Part shown: positions 53,231-61,995 of the stretch, in pieces
Position numbering within the stretch: the first letter of the stretch is position 1
Layout of the letters: each line of letters opens with the position of its first letter
Assembly: GCA_016714645.1 (NCBI GenBank)
Contig: JADKCI010000001.1
Location: 1,302,001-1,366,000 of the forward strand
DNA from: Chromatiaceae bacterium
GTDB lineage: Bacteria > Pseudomonadota > Gammaproteobacteria > Chromatiales > Chromatiaceae
Length of the DNA: 64,000 bases
Direction: 5' to 3'
The notes under the pieces: model-generated
Told to the model about the DNA's origin: nothing
Databases searched by the model: none
Seen by the model: only the letters and a program-made list of their open reading frames with translations
Position numbers and translations under genes: made by a program

Positions 53231-54127
53231 CTAGGCCCGGACCACGGGCAGTGGCTTGGCGTTCGCGGACTTGAGGGCCTCCTTGCGGATCACCTTGCGC
53301 GCGTCCTTGCCCTTCTCGATCTGGCCGCCCTTTTCCAGCCAGACGATGGCGCCGGTGGGGCAGCGCTCAATGGCGACGCGGGAGGCGAGGCTGTTTTTGG
53401 AGTAATCGATGACCGCCAGGTTGTCGCGGATCTCGATCAGACCCTCGGGAGAGTCCTGGGCGCAGCGGCCGCAGGCGGTGCAGATGACGCTGCATTCGGC
53501 CTCGGCCTCATCCCCGAATTCCCGGTTTTTGCAGGCGACCCAGAGCTGGTGGCTGACGGGTTGCAGGCTGAAGAGGTCCTTGGGGCAGACCTCGACGCAA
53601 TCATTGCAGGCCGTGCAATCGGATTCGCTGACGATTGGCAGGCCATAGCGGTTCATGTGAATCGCTTTGAAGTCACAGACTTGCTCGCAGTCACCCAACC
53701 CCAGGCAACCCCAGGAACAGCCTTTGCCACCCCCAGAGACCATGGCCGCGGCCCGGCAGGAATTGATGCCGCCGTAGGAGGCGCGGATGTAGGCGACGTG
53801 GGAACCTCCGGCGCAGGCCAGGCGGGCGACCTGTTTCTCCTGGTTGCCCATGGCCACGCCCAGAAAGTTGGCGATGACCTGGTTCATATCCTTGGAGTTG
53901 ACCGTGCACTTGCCGGGCTCGATCTCCCGCTTGACCAGGAGTTCGGCAAAGGGCCGACAGCCCGCCGTACCGCAGGCGCCGCAGTTGGCGTGGGGCAACA
54001 ACTCCTCGACCTGGTCGATGCGGGGGTCCTCGAAGACAAAGAGGCGTTTATTGGCCACCACCAGGATGGAAGCCAGCATCAGGCCCAGGACGCTCATGAA
54101 GGCCACGGCAACGAAAATAGACACCAT
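53231..54127 (-). CDS. rnfB: RnfB, ferredoxin-interacting Rnf subunit
   Basis: 298 residues. One N-terminal membrane helix (IFVAVAFMSVLGLMLASILV), then the Fe-S domain ELLPHANCGACGTAGCRPFA, and two clusters DCTACNDCVEVCPKDLF and ICTACGRCAQDSPEGLI. The region between holds additional Cys (GCSWGCLGLGDCEQVCDF). The C-terminus ends in a basic tail. ATG 54127 has AAAGGAAG upstream; the open frame above it is shadow. First gene of the operon, 110 bases before POR, away from its usual place beside rnfC. Confidence 0.93.
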   Translation of the reverse strand: MVSIFVAVAFMSVLGLMLASILVVANKRLFVFEDPRIDQVEELLPHANCGACGTAGCRPFAELLVKREIEPGKCTVNSKDMNQVIANFLGVAMGNQEKQVARLACAGGSHVAYIRASYGGINSCRAAAMVSGGGKGCSWGCLGLGDCEQVCDFKAIHMNRYGLPIVSESDCTACNDCVEVCPKDLFSLQPVSHQLWVACKNREFGDEAEAECSVICTACGRCAQDSPEGLIEIRDNLAVIDYSKNSLASRVAIERCPTGAIVWLEKGGQIEKGKDARKVIRKEALKSANAKPLPVVRA

Positions 54128-54385
54128 CGTTGACTTCCTTTGATGTCGGCCGCTGACGGGAAAGGCGGCTCGGGGGGGTTGCTGGCGGGGCGCTACCGGG
54201 TAGGCGCCGCCCTGTGGGTTCTCGGCGGGAAGGCCGGCGAACAGGGCGCGAAGTCTTGCGCTGGATAAATCAAGGACTAAGTTACACCTTGAGCCTTTAT
54301 TGAAAAAACAAATTATATAAATCCATTGTATTGCAGCGCAGCATAGAAGGAACCAGGATCGCAAGACCGGGTGCTGGGGTTGAGT

Positions 54386-55579
54386 CTAGGCGGGAGGGAA
54401 AACCAGGCGCAGGCCGGAGACCCGGTACCGATCCTCTGGGCCGGCGGCGTGCCGGAAGCTGGCGCGGCGCAGGCAGCGTTGAGTGTAAAGGCTGGCCCCG
54501 CGCAGGACGCCGTGCTGGGCCGCGAAGGCAAGCTGGGACGCCGATGGCTCCGGGGAGGGGCTGAAATCCGGATAAGGATGAAAAGGGTTGGCGCACCACT
54601 CCCAAACTCGGCCCGTGCCCTGGAGGTGGCCGGCGCGGGCGGCGATTTCCCACTGATATTCATGCTGGAGCACGGCCCCGGCGAGGTCGCCCCCCAAACT
54701 TGCCACCCAGGTGGCATAGGCCCGGGCCTCGTGGCGGCCGAGCCCGGCGACGGGCTCCTCGGCGGTCAGGGGGCGCGCCCCGTTGAGGCCCAGCCCGAAC
54801 CAGTGGCCATCCTCGTCCTGGCGCCAGTGCCAGGGGGCGGTGGCCTGGTGGGTGGTCAGCCAAGCCTGTCCTTCCGCATCCCAGAACTCCGGGCGGGCAT
54901 AGCCGCCCTCGGCCATGAAGCCCAGGAACTCGGCATTGGTCACGGGCAGCCGGGCGATGCGGAAGCTGGACAACTCCGCCGCTTGGGGCGGGAATTCGTT
55001 GTCGTAGGCGAAGGACTCCTCGCGGGAACCGATCCGGTAGTGACCCTGAGTCATCGCCACCGTCAGGGTGGAGGGGGGGCGGGCCCGCAGGGGTTCGCCG
55101 CCGGGAGCCTCCTCGGACCCTGACAGGCGACGGGCGAGCAAGACCCAGAGCATGGCCTCGTAATCCCGCGCCGTCTCCTGGAGCAGGAACCAGGGCAGGC
55201 GGTCATCCTGGAGCCAGGGGCTGTCCGGCAAGGCCCCGGGGGTCGCCAGCCGGCGCAGATGCTCACCCTGCGCTTCCCCGGCCCAGGCCAGCAGATGGTC
55301 CCGCGGGGGCAGCAGATCCGCGGGGGCCTCCGCTTCTTGGGTCGCGAAGATGGGGCGGACCCGCTCCGCCAGCTCCGTGTCTCCCGCCAGGAATTCCCGT
55401 AGCCAATAGAGTTCGCGATAGACGGAGCGACCGAGATACCAGGCCAGGGGCGCGAGCCGGGGGTGGAAGCGCTGGTTGGCTTCATGGGCGGGCAGGCCTC
55501 GCATCAGGTCCGCCATCATGGTTTGCAGGCCGCTGAGTTGGCTCAGTATTTCGGGATTGGTCACATGCGGATCGCTCAT
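54386..55579 (-). CDS. EgtB/SUMF1-like protein lacking iron ligands
   Basis: 397 residues: N-terminal DinB_2-like helical part and a C-terminal formylglycine-generating-enzyme fold (FRIARLPVTNAEFLGFMAEG, PVAGLGRHEARAYATWVAS, GRVWEWCANPFHPYP, GVLRGASLYTQRCLRRASFR). EgtB enzymes use three His for iron. Here WYLGRSVYRELYW has Arg where LAH has His, and LLQETARDYEAML has Gln and Arg where HEQQH has His. So ergothioneine-type sulfoxide synthase chemistry seems unlikely. Substrate unknown. Stand-alone gene between rnf and the next operon. Confidence 0.8.
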   Translation of the reverse strand: MSDPHVTNPEILSQLSGLQTMMADLMRGLPAHEANQRFHPRLAPLAWYLGRSVYRELYWLREFLAGDTELAERVRPIFATQEAEAPADLLPPRDHLLAWAGEAQGEHLRRLATPGALPDSPWLQDDRLPWFLLQETARDYEAMLWVLLARRLSGSEEAPGGEPLRARPPSTLTVAMTQGHYRIGSREESFAYDNEFPPQAAELSSFRIARLPVTNAEFLGFMAEGGYARPEFWDAEGQAWLTTHQATAPWHWRQDEDGHWFGLGLNGARPLTAEEPVAGLGRHEARAYATWVASLGGDLAGAVLQHEYQWEIAARAGHLQGTGRVWEWCANPFHPYPDFSPSPEPSASQLAFAAQHGVLRGASLYTQRCLRRASFRHAAGPEDRYRVSGLRLVFPPA

Positions 55580-55780
55580 TCGGTCGGTGGCGTTGCCTCT
55601 TCCTAGCCCTTTTTACCCCGCCCGAAGGGCTGAGTCTAGCCCCTCTTCGAGTATTCGCGGCCATTGCGAACCAGTGACGGTGCCGGCGCCATTCGCTGTC
55701 GGGGTCGATCACCCTCAGGGTCAAGATCGATGCCACCCCTCAAACAGGAGCCGCAAACGACACCGCAAGCGTCCTGGCTA

Positions 55781-55833
55781 ACGCGACATCTTCCTTAACA
55801 TGACCGCCGGTCGTTGTCAGGAGGATGTCGCGT
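55781..55833. terminator. Imperfect hairpin after the amidohydrolase gene
   Basis: ACGCGACATC (55781-55790) pairs with GATGTCGCGT (55824-55833), extended by TCCT/AGGA with one mismatch. Located at the stop of the minus-strand amidohydrolase. No T-run. Confidence 0.4.
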
Positions 55834-56639
55834 CAGTGACCCGCTAAGCATCGGGCCTCGTCCTCGATCAGCCGATAGGCCTCGGCGAGGCGCGCGGCCC
55901 AGCGAGCGGCGCCCGCCAGGGTGTGAATCTCGTCCTGGCGAATCTCGATCATGACGCCTGGCAATGCGAAACCTTCTACGCAGCGGATGAGGGTGTAGTC
56001 GATGCTGGCCTCGATGGGATAGGGCGCGTTATCGCCCACGGTCAACTCCGGATCGCGGGTGAGGGCCTGGATCAGCCCATCGGCGAGCCTTCGATCCCGC
56101 CAGTGCGAGATGCCCACCTGCCAAGGCCGTTGCTGGCCATTCAGAACGGGGGTAAAGCTGTGGATACTGAGCAGCAGCGTCGGCCGCTGGCGGCGTTCAG
56201 CGAGCAGTCCGGCGATGGCGTCGTGATAAGGCTGGAACAGGGTCGCGCCCCGGCGTTCGCGCTCCGCGGCGGAGATACCGAGATTGCCGGGGATGGGCAC
56301 CCCGGCACTCAATTCGGCAATGGATTGTGGGTGGCCGAGGGGCCGATTGCAGTCGATGACCAGGCGCGAGTAACCGCTCAAGACCAGGGGTGCATTGAGA
56401 TGGGCCGAGAGGCGCCGCGCCACCTCGGCCGCGCCGGGATCCCAGGCGATATGATCCGCTAACTGGGCGGCGTCCAGGCCCAGCGAGCCGAGTTGGCGTG
56501 GGACCCGGTTGGCGGCGTGATCGCAGACGAGCATGGCCATACCGCCACCCTGGCGGTTAACGACCTCAAAGGCGTCGGGTTCGTCGGCTTCCAAAAGCGC
56601 GATGGGTTGCTGGCCCGGCAGGGGAGCCATCATCCGCAT
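55833..56639 (-). CDS. N-formylglutamate amidohydrolase-family protein
   Basis: 268 residues from ATG 56639 (MRMMAPLPG). Zinc-peptidase-like fold: LVCDHAANRVPRQLGSLGLD, HIAWDPGAAEVARRLSAHLN, VLSGYSRLVIDCNRPLGHPQ, LLSIHSFTPVLNG and GVMIEIRQDEI carry the metal and substrate residues of the FGase family. Would hydrolyse N-formylglutamate or a similar N-acyl amino acid; no hut genes are near, so the substrate is open. Starts 5 bases after the transglutaminase-like gene, so co-transcribed. Confidence 0.87.
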   Translation of the reverse strand: MRMMAPLPGQQPIALLEADEPDAFEVVNRQGGGMAMLVCDHAANRVPRQLGSLGLDAAQLADHIAWDPGAAEVARRLSAHLNAPLVLSGYSRLVIDCNRPLGHPQSIAELSAGVPIPGNLGISAAERERRGATLFQPYHDAIAGLLAERRQRPTLLLSIHSFTPVLNGQQRPWQVGISHWRDRRLADGLIQALTRDPELTVGDNAPYPIEASIDYTLIRCVEGFALPGVMIEIRQDEIHTLAGAARWAARLAEAYRLIEDEARCLAGH

Positions 56640-56644
56640 TGACG

Positions 56645-57463
56645 TCAGCCCCGTGGCTGACCGACCACCTCGTCCGCCCACACCTTGAAGCTCTTCAGCT
56701 CATTGGGGCCAAAGGTGTGACTGATCGGCACATCCGCCGCATCCCGGCCCTGGGCGATCAGCACCCGGCCGATGCGGGGGACATTGTTACGCGAATCAAA
56801 GGTGTACCAGTGTCCACCCAGGTAGGCCTCGAACCAGGCCGAGAAATCCATTGGCCCCGTGACCGGCACCCCGATGTCGCCCAGATAGCCGGTGCAGTAA
56901 CGGGCAGGAATGTTCATGGCCCGGCAAAAGGCAATCGCCAAATGGGTGAAGTCGCGACAGACGCCGGTGCGTTCCTGGAAGGCCTCGAGGGCGGTCTTGG
57001 TCGCCCGGGCATGTTCATAGCCGAAGGCGATATGCGCGTGGACAAAATCACAGATGGCCTGCACGCGTGGCCAACCGGGAGGCGTCTGCCCGAAGAGCGA
57101 CCAGGCCGTTTCGGAGAGGCGGTCCGTCTCGCAGTAACGGCTGCCCAGCAGATACACCAGAGTATCCGCCGGCAAATCCTCCACGGCGTGTTGCGCCAGG
57201 TAGGGATGGACCTCGTCCGGTAAGCCGCTATCGTTGACGAGGGCGTCCGAGGAGATGCGGATCTGCCCCGGAGGCGCGACGATGCGACTGCACCAGTTAC
57301 CAAAACCGTCCCGGTAGGCACTAATGGGCCGGGGTGGGTTGGTGATGATGTGGTCGGCGACAACCACATCGGAGGCGCGGCTGTAATGGATATTCAGCGT
57401 CAGCAACATGGGTGTCGGCCGTGGACACTCGTAAATCAGCTCGTATCCAACCCGTATCTGCAT
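56645..57463 (-). CDS. Transglutaminase-like protease-family protein
   Basis: 272 residues from MQIRVGYELIYECPRPTPML (the N-terminal beta domain of bacterial transglutaminase-like proteins). Catalytic core: RTGVCRDFTHLAIAFCRAMN (Cys), then MDFSAWFEAYLGGHWYTFDS, where the catalytic His of DFHAW is Ser, and the Asp of TFDSR. The Ser may be usual in this subfamily. Function unknown; sits upstream of the N-formylglutamate amidohydrolase as one unit. Confidence 0.82.
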   Translation of the reverse strand: MQIRVGYELIYECPRPTPMLLTLNIHYSRASDVVVADHIITNPPRPISAYRDGFGNWCSRIVAPPGQIRISSDALVNDSGLPDEVHPYLAQHAVEDLPADTLVYLLGSRYCETDRLSETAWSLFGQTPPGWPRVQAICDFVHAHIAFGYEHARATKTALEAFQERTGVCRDFTHLAIAFCRAMNIPARYCTGYLGDIGVPVTGPMDFSAWFEAYLGGHWYTFDSRNNVPRIGRVLIAQGRDAADVPISHTFGPNELKSFKVWADEVVGQPRG

Positions 57464-57726
57464 CCTTATTCCCCTGAGTCGTCTGGAAGGGTGGACCGGC
57501 GTGTGTCGGGAATCCAACCATCAAGGCGGATCGCAAGCCTACGCATCGGCATTCAATTCAAGTAACCGTAACATGCCGGGATAGCCGGCACCAGCCCATA
57601 TTGAGCCAGTGGGGCGGCGGTCGTGGGCGTTGCGGTAACCCCGAACGGGCCCCGTGAAGGGGCCTGGCAGGGTCGGTTGGCGTGGGGGGTAATACCGGAA
57701 GCGGCAGGCCGCGCCGGGAGGAGGGG

Positions 57727-58056
57727 CTAGTCCCGCCGCACCACCTGTAGCTCCAGGCCCTGGAGGCGCTCCCGCAAACGATCGATCTCGTCGAGCAGGT
57801 CCAGGGCGAGGGCGGTGGCGGGCCAATCCAGTTCCAGGTCATGGCTGAGACGCAGGGCGCGGCGGATGCGGCGCACCTGGAGGCCGTCGAAGCGCCAGTC
57901 GGCGGGTGATTCGCCGCGCGGCGCCAGCAGACCCTCGCCCACGAGCAGGGCAAGGAGTTCGTCGCTGATGCCGCACAGGTCGGTGAGGTCCTCCAGGGCC
58001 AAGGCCAGGTTTTCGTCGAGGATCACCCCCTGGACGAAGTCGGGGGACTCATTCAT
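57727..58056 (-). CDS. cbpM: Chaperone modulator CbpM
   Basis: 109 residues. MerR-like helical protein that binds the J-domain of CbpA and blocks both its DnaK co-chaperone and DNA-binding activities. LEDLTDLCGISDELLALLVG, WRFDGLQVRRIRRALRLSHD and ALDLLDEIDRLRERLQGLEL match. ATG 58056 follows the cbpA stop by 4 bases; an upstream ATG at 58089 would overlap cbpA. Confidence 0.9.
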   Translation of the reverse strand: MNESPDFVQGVILDENLALALEDLTDLCGISDELLALLVGEGLLAPRGESPADWRFDGLQVRRIRRALRLSHDLELDWPATALALDLLDEIDRLRERLQGLELQVVRRD

Positions 58057-58060
58057 GGCG

Positions 58061-59047
58061 TTAGCCTCCGAGCCGGGCGCGTGGGTCAAAGGCCAGGGTG
58101 TCGGCCATCCGCTGGTAGAAGGCCTTGGTCTCCGCCGTGTCCGCGGGCGGGGTCACCATTTCGAGGATCACCAACTGGTCGCCCGGGGGATCACCGGGCA
58201 GGCCGCGCCCCTTGAGGCGCATGCGCTTGCCGGTCTGGCTGCCCGCCGGAATCTTGAGGGTGACGGTGCCGCCCAGGGTCGGGACCTGGACGCTGGCCCC
58301 CAAGGCGGCTTCCCAGGGGGCGACGGGCAGGTGCAGCAGGATATCGCGGCCATCGGTCTGATAGAGGCGATGGGGCTTGAGCTTGACCTCCAGGTAAAGA
58401 TCGCCCGCGGGGCCGCCACCGACGCCGGGTTGGCCCTGGCCGGCCAGGCGAATCTGGCGCCCCTGGCTGACGCCGGCGGGGATGCGGACTTTGAGGGTGC
58501 GCGACTGAGAGCTGACATAGCCTTGGCCGTCCTGGATCGGGGTCTCCAGGCGCAGTTCGCGGGTACCGCCGGCGAAGGCCTCCTCCAGGCTGATCTCGAC
58601 ATGGGCGGTCTGGTCCTGGCCCCGTTGCCGGAACATCTCCTCGCGCCGCGCGCCGACACCGCGCCGGGTATCGCCGAAGTTATCCCCGCCGGCGCCGCCA
58701 AAGCCGCCCCCAAAGAGGCTGGAGAAGAAGTCACTGAAGCCGCCCGCGTCGCCGGGGCCGCCGGTGTTGAAATGAAACTCCCGGTGGAAGCCACCCCGGC
58801 CGGGGGGCGGCCGGAATTCCTGGCCCGCGCGCCATTGATTGCCCAGGTCATTGTAGGCAGCCCGCTTTTCCGGGTCCTTCAGGACCTCGTTGGCCTCGTT
58901 GATCTCCTTGAACCGGGCTTCCGCGTTCGGCTCCTTGCTGACGTCCGGGTGAAACTTGCGCGCGAGCTTGCGGTAGGCCTGCTTGATAGCCTCCTGGGTG
59001 GCGTCGCGAGGCACCCCCAGGGTCTTGTAATAGTCTTTGTACTCCAT
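58061..59047 (-). CDS. cbpA: Curved-DNA-binding protein CbpA (DnaJ-type co-chaperone)
   Basis: 328 residues. J-domain 1-70 with HPD at 33-35 (YYKTLGVPRDATQEAIKQAY, KFHPDVSKE), Gly/Phe-rich linker (FFSSLFGGGFGGAGG), and two C-terminal substrate-binding domains (HVEISLEEAFAGGTRELRLE, GDLYLEVKLKPHRLYQTDGR). No zinc-finger domain, so CbpA rather than DnaJ. Forms a unit with cbpM. Confidence 0.95.
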   Translation of the reverse strand: MEYKDYYKTLGVPRDATQEAIKQAYRKLARKFHPDVSKEPNAEARFKEINEANEVLKDPEKRAAYNDLGNQWRAGQEFRPPPGRGGFHREFHFNTGGPGDAGGFSDFFSSLFGGGFGGAGGDNFGDTRRGVGARREEMFRQRGQDQTAHVEISLEEAFAGGTRELRLETPIQDGQGYVSSQSRTLKVRIPAGVSQGRQIRLAGQGQPGVGGGPAGDLYLEVKLKPHRLYQTDGRDILLHLPVAPWEAALGASVQVPTLGGTVTLKIPAGSQTGKRMRLKGRGLPGDPPGDQLVILEMVTPPADTAETKAFYQRMADTLAFDPRARLGG

Positions 59048-59252
59048 TGCGCATGCCGTCCGAAAGGTGAGGATGAACCCCCGGCAAGCGCCGGGCCCTG
59101 GCCAATGAATCGGGTCTGTTCAACTCAATTCTATATGATAGCGGCCCGCTTTCCATGCAAGCCGCGGGCTGTCACGGGCGCTGGGGCTCTTGGCATCCGT
59201 CGTCGCTTGCCCTATATTCCAGTTTCAGAGAAGACCACCTATTCTGTCGAGT

Positions 59253-59348
59253 ATGACTTCCAGTTACCTTTCGCGCCTTACCGCGACCCTGCTTTTGGCC
59301 AGGCTCCAGCTTCGGCCCCTCCTGCTGGCGCGTCCGCTGCTGCCCTGA
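59253..59348 (+). promoter_or_regulatory. Leucine-rich leader peptide (leuL-like attenuator)
   Basis: A 31-codon ORF starting MTSSYLSRLTATLLLARLQL, with 12 Leu codons in all and three clusters (CTGCTTTTG, CTCCTGCTG, CTGCTG). It lies 113 bases before leuA on the same strand. Downstream, GGCCCTGGCGGGGGCC and GCCGGCCC...GGGTCC can form alternative stems. This is the pattern of ribosome-mediated transcription attenuation by charged tRNA-Leu. The ribosome site is weak. Confidence 0.6.
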
Positions 59349-59461
59349 GGGGCAGACGAGACAAACAGGCCCTGGCGGGGGCCCCAGATTACGCGACCAT
59401 GCAGACCTAAATTTCATCGATAGCGCCGGCCCAGAGGGTCCAGGCGCGGCAGGAGCGCTCC

Positions 59462-61009
59462 ATGAGCAAAGAACATCTCATCATTTTCGATACCACTCTC
59501 CGGGACGGCGAGCAAAGTCCGGGCGCCTCCATGACCAAGGAGGAAAAGGTCCGCATTGCCAAGGCCCTGGAAAAGCTCCGGGTTGACGTGATCGAGGCGG
59601 GTTTTCCCATCGCCAGTCCTGGCGACTTCGAGGCCGTCAAGGCGGTGGCCGCGGTTATCAAGGACAGCACCGTCTGTGGCCTGGCCCGCGCCATGGATCG
59701 CGATATCGACACCGCGGGCGAGGCCCTCGCCGGCGCCAAGTCGGCCCGTATCCATACCTTCATCGCCACCTCGCCCATCCACATGGAGCGAAAGCTGCGC
59801 ATGACCCCTGATCAGGTGGTCGAGCAGGCGGTCCATGCCGTCAAGCGGGCCCGGCGTTTCACGGACGATGTCGAATTCTCCCCGGAGGATGCGGGTCGCT
59901 CCGAACTGGATTTCCTCTGCCGGGTCCTGGAGGCGGTGATCGATGCCGGCGCGCGGACGGTCAATATCCCGGACACCGTGGGTTACAGCGTGCCCTATCA
60001 ATTCGGTGACCTCATCCGCAACCTGCTGGAGCGGGTCCCCAATGCCGACAAGGCGGTCTTTTCCGTCCATTGTCACAACGACCTGGGCCTGGCCGTCGCC
60101 AATTCCCTGGCGGCGGTGCGCAATGGCGCCCGCCAGGTGGAGTGCACCATCAACGGCCTGGGCGAGCGGGCCGGCAATGCCGCCCTTGAGGAGATCGTCA
60201 TGGCCGTGCGCACCCGCCAGGATCACTTCGCCTGCGACACCCGCCTCGACACCACCCAAATCCTGCATTGCTCGCGGCTGGTGTCCGGCATCACCGGTTT
60301 CCCGGTACAGCCCAACAAGGCGGTGGTGGGCGCCAATGCCTTCGCGCATGAGTCCGGTATCCACCAGGACGGCGTCCTCAAGCACCGCGAGACCTACGAG
60401 ATCATGCGCGCGGAGGATGTGGGCTGGACCGAGAACCGCATGGTGCTGGGCAAGCACTCGGGCCGCAATGCCTTCAAAAGCCGTCTCGTCGAGTTGGGCA
60501 TCAGCTTCGACTCCGAGGAAGAACTCAACGCCGCCTTCGCCCGCTTCAAGGAATTAGCGGATAAAAAGCACGAGATCTTCGACGAGGACCTCCAGACCCT
60601 GGTGACCGACGCCAATCTCGACGCCACCAACGAGCGCGTTAAACTGGTGTCGATGAGGGTCTGCTCCGAGACCGGCGAAACCCCCAGGGCCGACGTGGTC
60701 CTGCTGGTGGATGGCCAGGAGGAGCCCGGCGCGGCCATCGGTGGCGGCCCTGTGGATGCCACCTTCAAGGCCATCGAGTCCATCGTCAACTCCGGGACCG
60801 TGCTGCGACTCTACTCGGTCAACAACATCACCAGCGGCACCGACGCCCAAGGCGAGGTCACGGTGCGGCTGGAGAAGGGTGGTCGCGTCGTCAATGGCCA
60901 AGGGGCGGATACGGATATCATCATTGCCTCCGCCAAGGCCTACATCAATGCCTGCAATAAGGTGCTCAAGCCCCTGCAGCGGGCCCACCCCCAGGCCGCC
61001 GACGTCTGA
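59462..61009 (+). CDS. leuA: 2-isopropylmalate synthase
   Basis: 515 residues. Condenses acetyl-CoA with 2-oxoisovalerate in leucine synthesis. DRE-TIM barrel: IIFDTTLRDGEQSPGASMTK (metal Asp), FSVHCHNDLGLAVANSLAAV (HxH), CTINGLGERAGNAALEEIVM, AFAHESGIHQDGVLK. The C-terminal leucine-feedback domain follows (VDATFKAIESIVNSGTVLRL; GEVTVRLEKGGRVVNGQGAD). GGAG site before the ATG. Preceded by the Leu-rich leader. Confidence 0.97.
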   Translation: MSKEHLIIFDTTLRDGEQSPGASMTKEEKVRIAKALEKLRVDVIEAGFPIASPGDFEAVKAVAAVIKDSTVCGLARAMDRDIDTAGEALAGAKSARIHTFIATSPIHMERKLRMTPDQVVEQAVHAVKRARRFTDDVEFSPEDAGRSELDFLCRVLEAVIDAGARTVNIPDTVGYSVPYQFGDLIRNLLERVPNADKAVFSVHCHNDLGLAVANSLAAVRNGARQVECTINGLGERAGNAALEEIVMAVRTRQDHFACDTRLDTTQILHCSRLVSGITGFPVQPNKAVVGANAFAHESGIHQDGVLKHRETYEIMRAEDVGWTENRMVLGKHSGRNAFKSRLVELGISFDSEEELNAAFARFKELADKKHEIFDEDLQTLVTDANLDATNERVKLVSMRVCSETGETPRADVVLLVDGQEEPGAAIGGGPVDATFKAIESIVNSGTVLRLYSVNNITSGTDAQGEVTVRLEKGGRVVNGQGADTDIIIASAKAYINACNKVLKPLQRAHPQAADV

Positions 61010-61024
61010 GGAGGCTTGAGCGCC

Positions 61025-61822
61025 ATGGACCCCAGCCGGCGCCACCTCTATCTGGATGCCATGGGTATCCAATCCTGGCGCCCGCGGGTTGCGGTTGGCG
61101 ATGATCAGGCCAAAATGCCCGGGGCGGGTGCGGGGGGCGAGGTGGCGATGGCTCGCCGCGACCCCGCGCCGACCCCGGCCCCGATCCCTCCGCAGACCGT
61201 GCCGTTGGCCCTGGTCCCCCCCCTTGCCACCTGGCCTGCTTTCGACTCCGGTGGTAACGGCGTCGGCCTGGATTGGGAGGCGTTGCAGGCCCAGGTCGCG
61301 GCTTGCCAGGCCTGTGGCCTGTGGGAGACCCGCACCCAGACCGTCTTTGGCGTGGGTCGCCAGGATGCCGACCTCATGCTGATCGGCGAGGCCCCCGGCG
61401 CCGATGAGGACCGCCAGGGCGAGCCCTTCGTCGGCCGCGCCGGTCAACTCCTGAACCGGATGCTGGCTGCCATTGGCCTGGATCGTGGCCAGGTCTATAT
61501 CGCCAATATCCTCAAGTGCCGGCCGCCCGGCAATCGCGATCCCAAGCCCGAGGAGGCGGCGGCCTGCCGTGCCTTCCTGATGGCGCAAATCGAGCGGGTC
61601 CAGCCGCGCATCATCCTTTCCCTGGGGCGCATTTCCGCCCAGCACCTGCTCGCCACCGGCGAGGCCGTGGGTCGGCTGCGCGGACGCTGGTTCAGCTTCG
61701 GGCCCGACGCCGTGCCCCTGATGGTGACCTTCCACCCCTCTTATCTCTTGCGTTCGCCAGAGCAGAAGGCCCTGGCGTGGCGGGATCTGACGGAAGTGGC
61801 CAGGAAGTTGCGGGACCCCTGA
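61025..61822 (+). CDS. Uracil-DNA glycosylase, family 4 (Fe-S)
   Basis: 265 residues. Begins RRHLYLDAMGIQSW, an N-terminal element of the long form in proteobacteria, then a Pro-rich linker. Catalytic domain: CQACGLWETRTQTVFGVGRQ (first two Fe-S Cys), LMLIGEAPGADEDRQGEPFV (motif 1), VYIANILKCRPPGNRDPKPE with a third Cys and EEAAACRAFL a fourth, and FHPSYLLRSPEQK (motif 2 His). Removes uracil from DNA. 16 bases after leuA. Confidence 0.93.
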   Translation: MDPSRRHLYLDAMGIQSWRPRVAVGDDQAKMPGAGAGGEVAMARRDPAPTPAPIPPQTVPLALVPPLATWPAFDSGGNGVGLDWEALQAQVAACQACGLWETRTQTVFGVGRQDADLMLIGEAPGADEDRQGEPFVGRAGQLLNRMLAAIGLDRGQVYIANILKCRPPGNRDPKPEEAAACRAFLMAQIERVQPRIILSLGRISAQHLLATGEAVGRLRGRWFSFGPDAVPLMVTFHPSYLLRSPEQKALAWRDLTEVARKLRDP

Positions 61823-61903
61823 GGGCCCTGGCTGGCCAAGCCACGCGGGGCCTGTATTCGAATCTGTCTATGACAACCCGGGAGGTGATAAAAAAATCCG
61901 ATT

Positions 61904-61930
61904 TTGAAAATAATCAAATGCTAATATTAT
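61904..61930 (+). promoter_or_regulatory. Probable promoter of sgp copy 2
   Basis: An AT-rich block with TTGAAA (61904-61909) and a TATTAT/TATAGA -10 candidate ending about 61930-61933; spacing 15 or 18 depending on choice. It lies 66 bases before the start codon in an otherwise GC-rich region. Confidence 0.4.
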
Positions 61931-61995
61931 AGATACCGTAGGCACGCAGAGTGTCTCGCTTGATGAACAGCCCACTGATAAATAGGAGAATCCGA

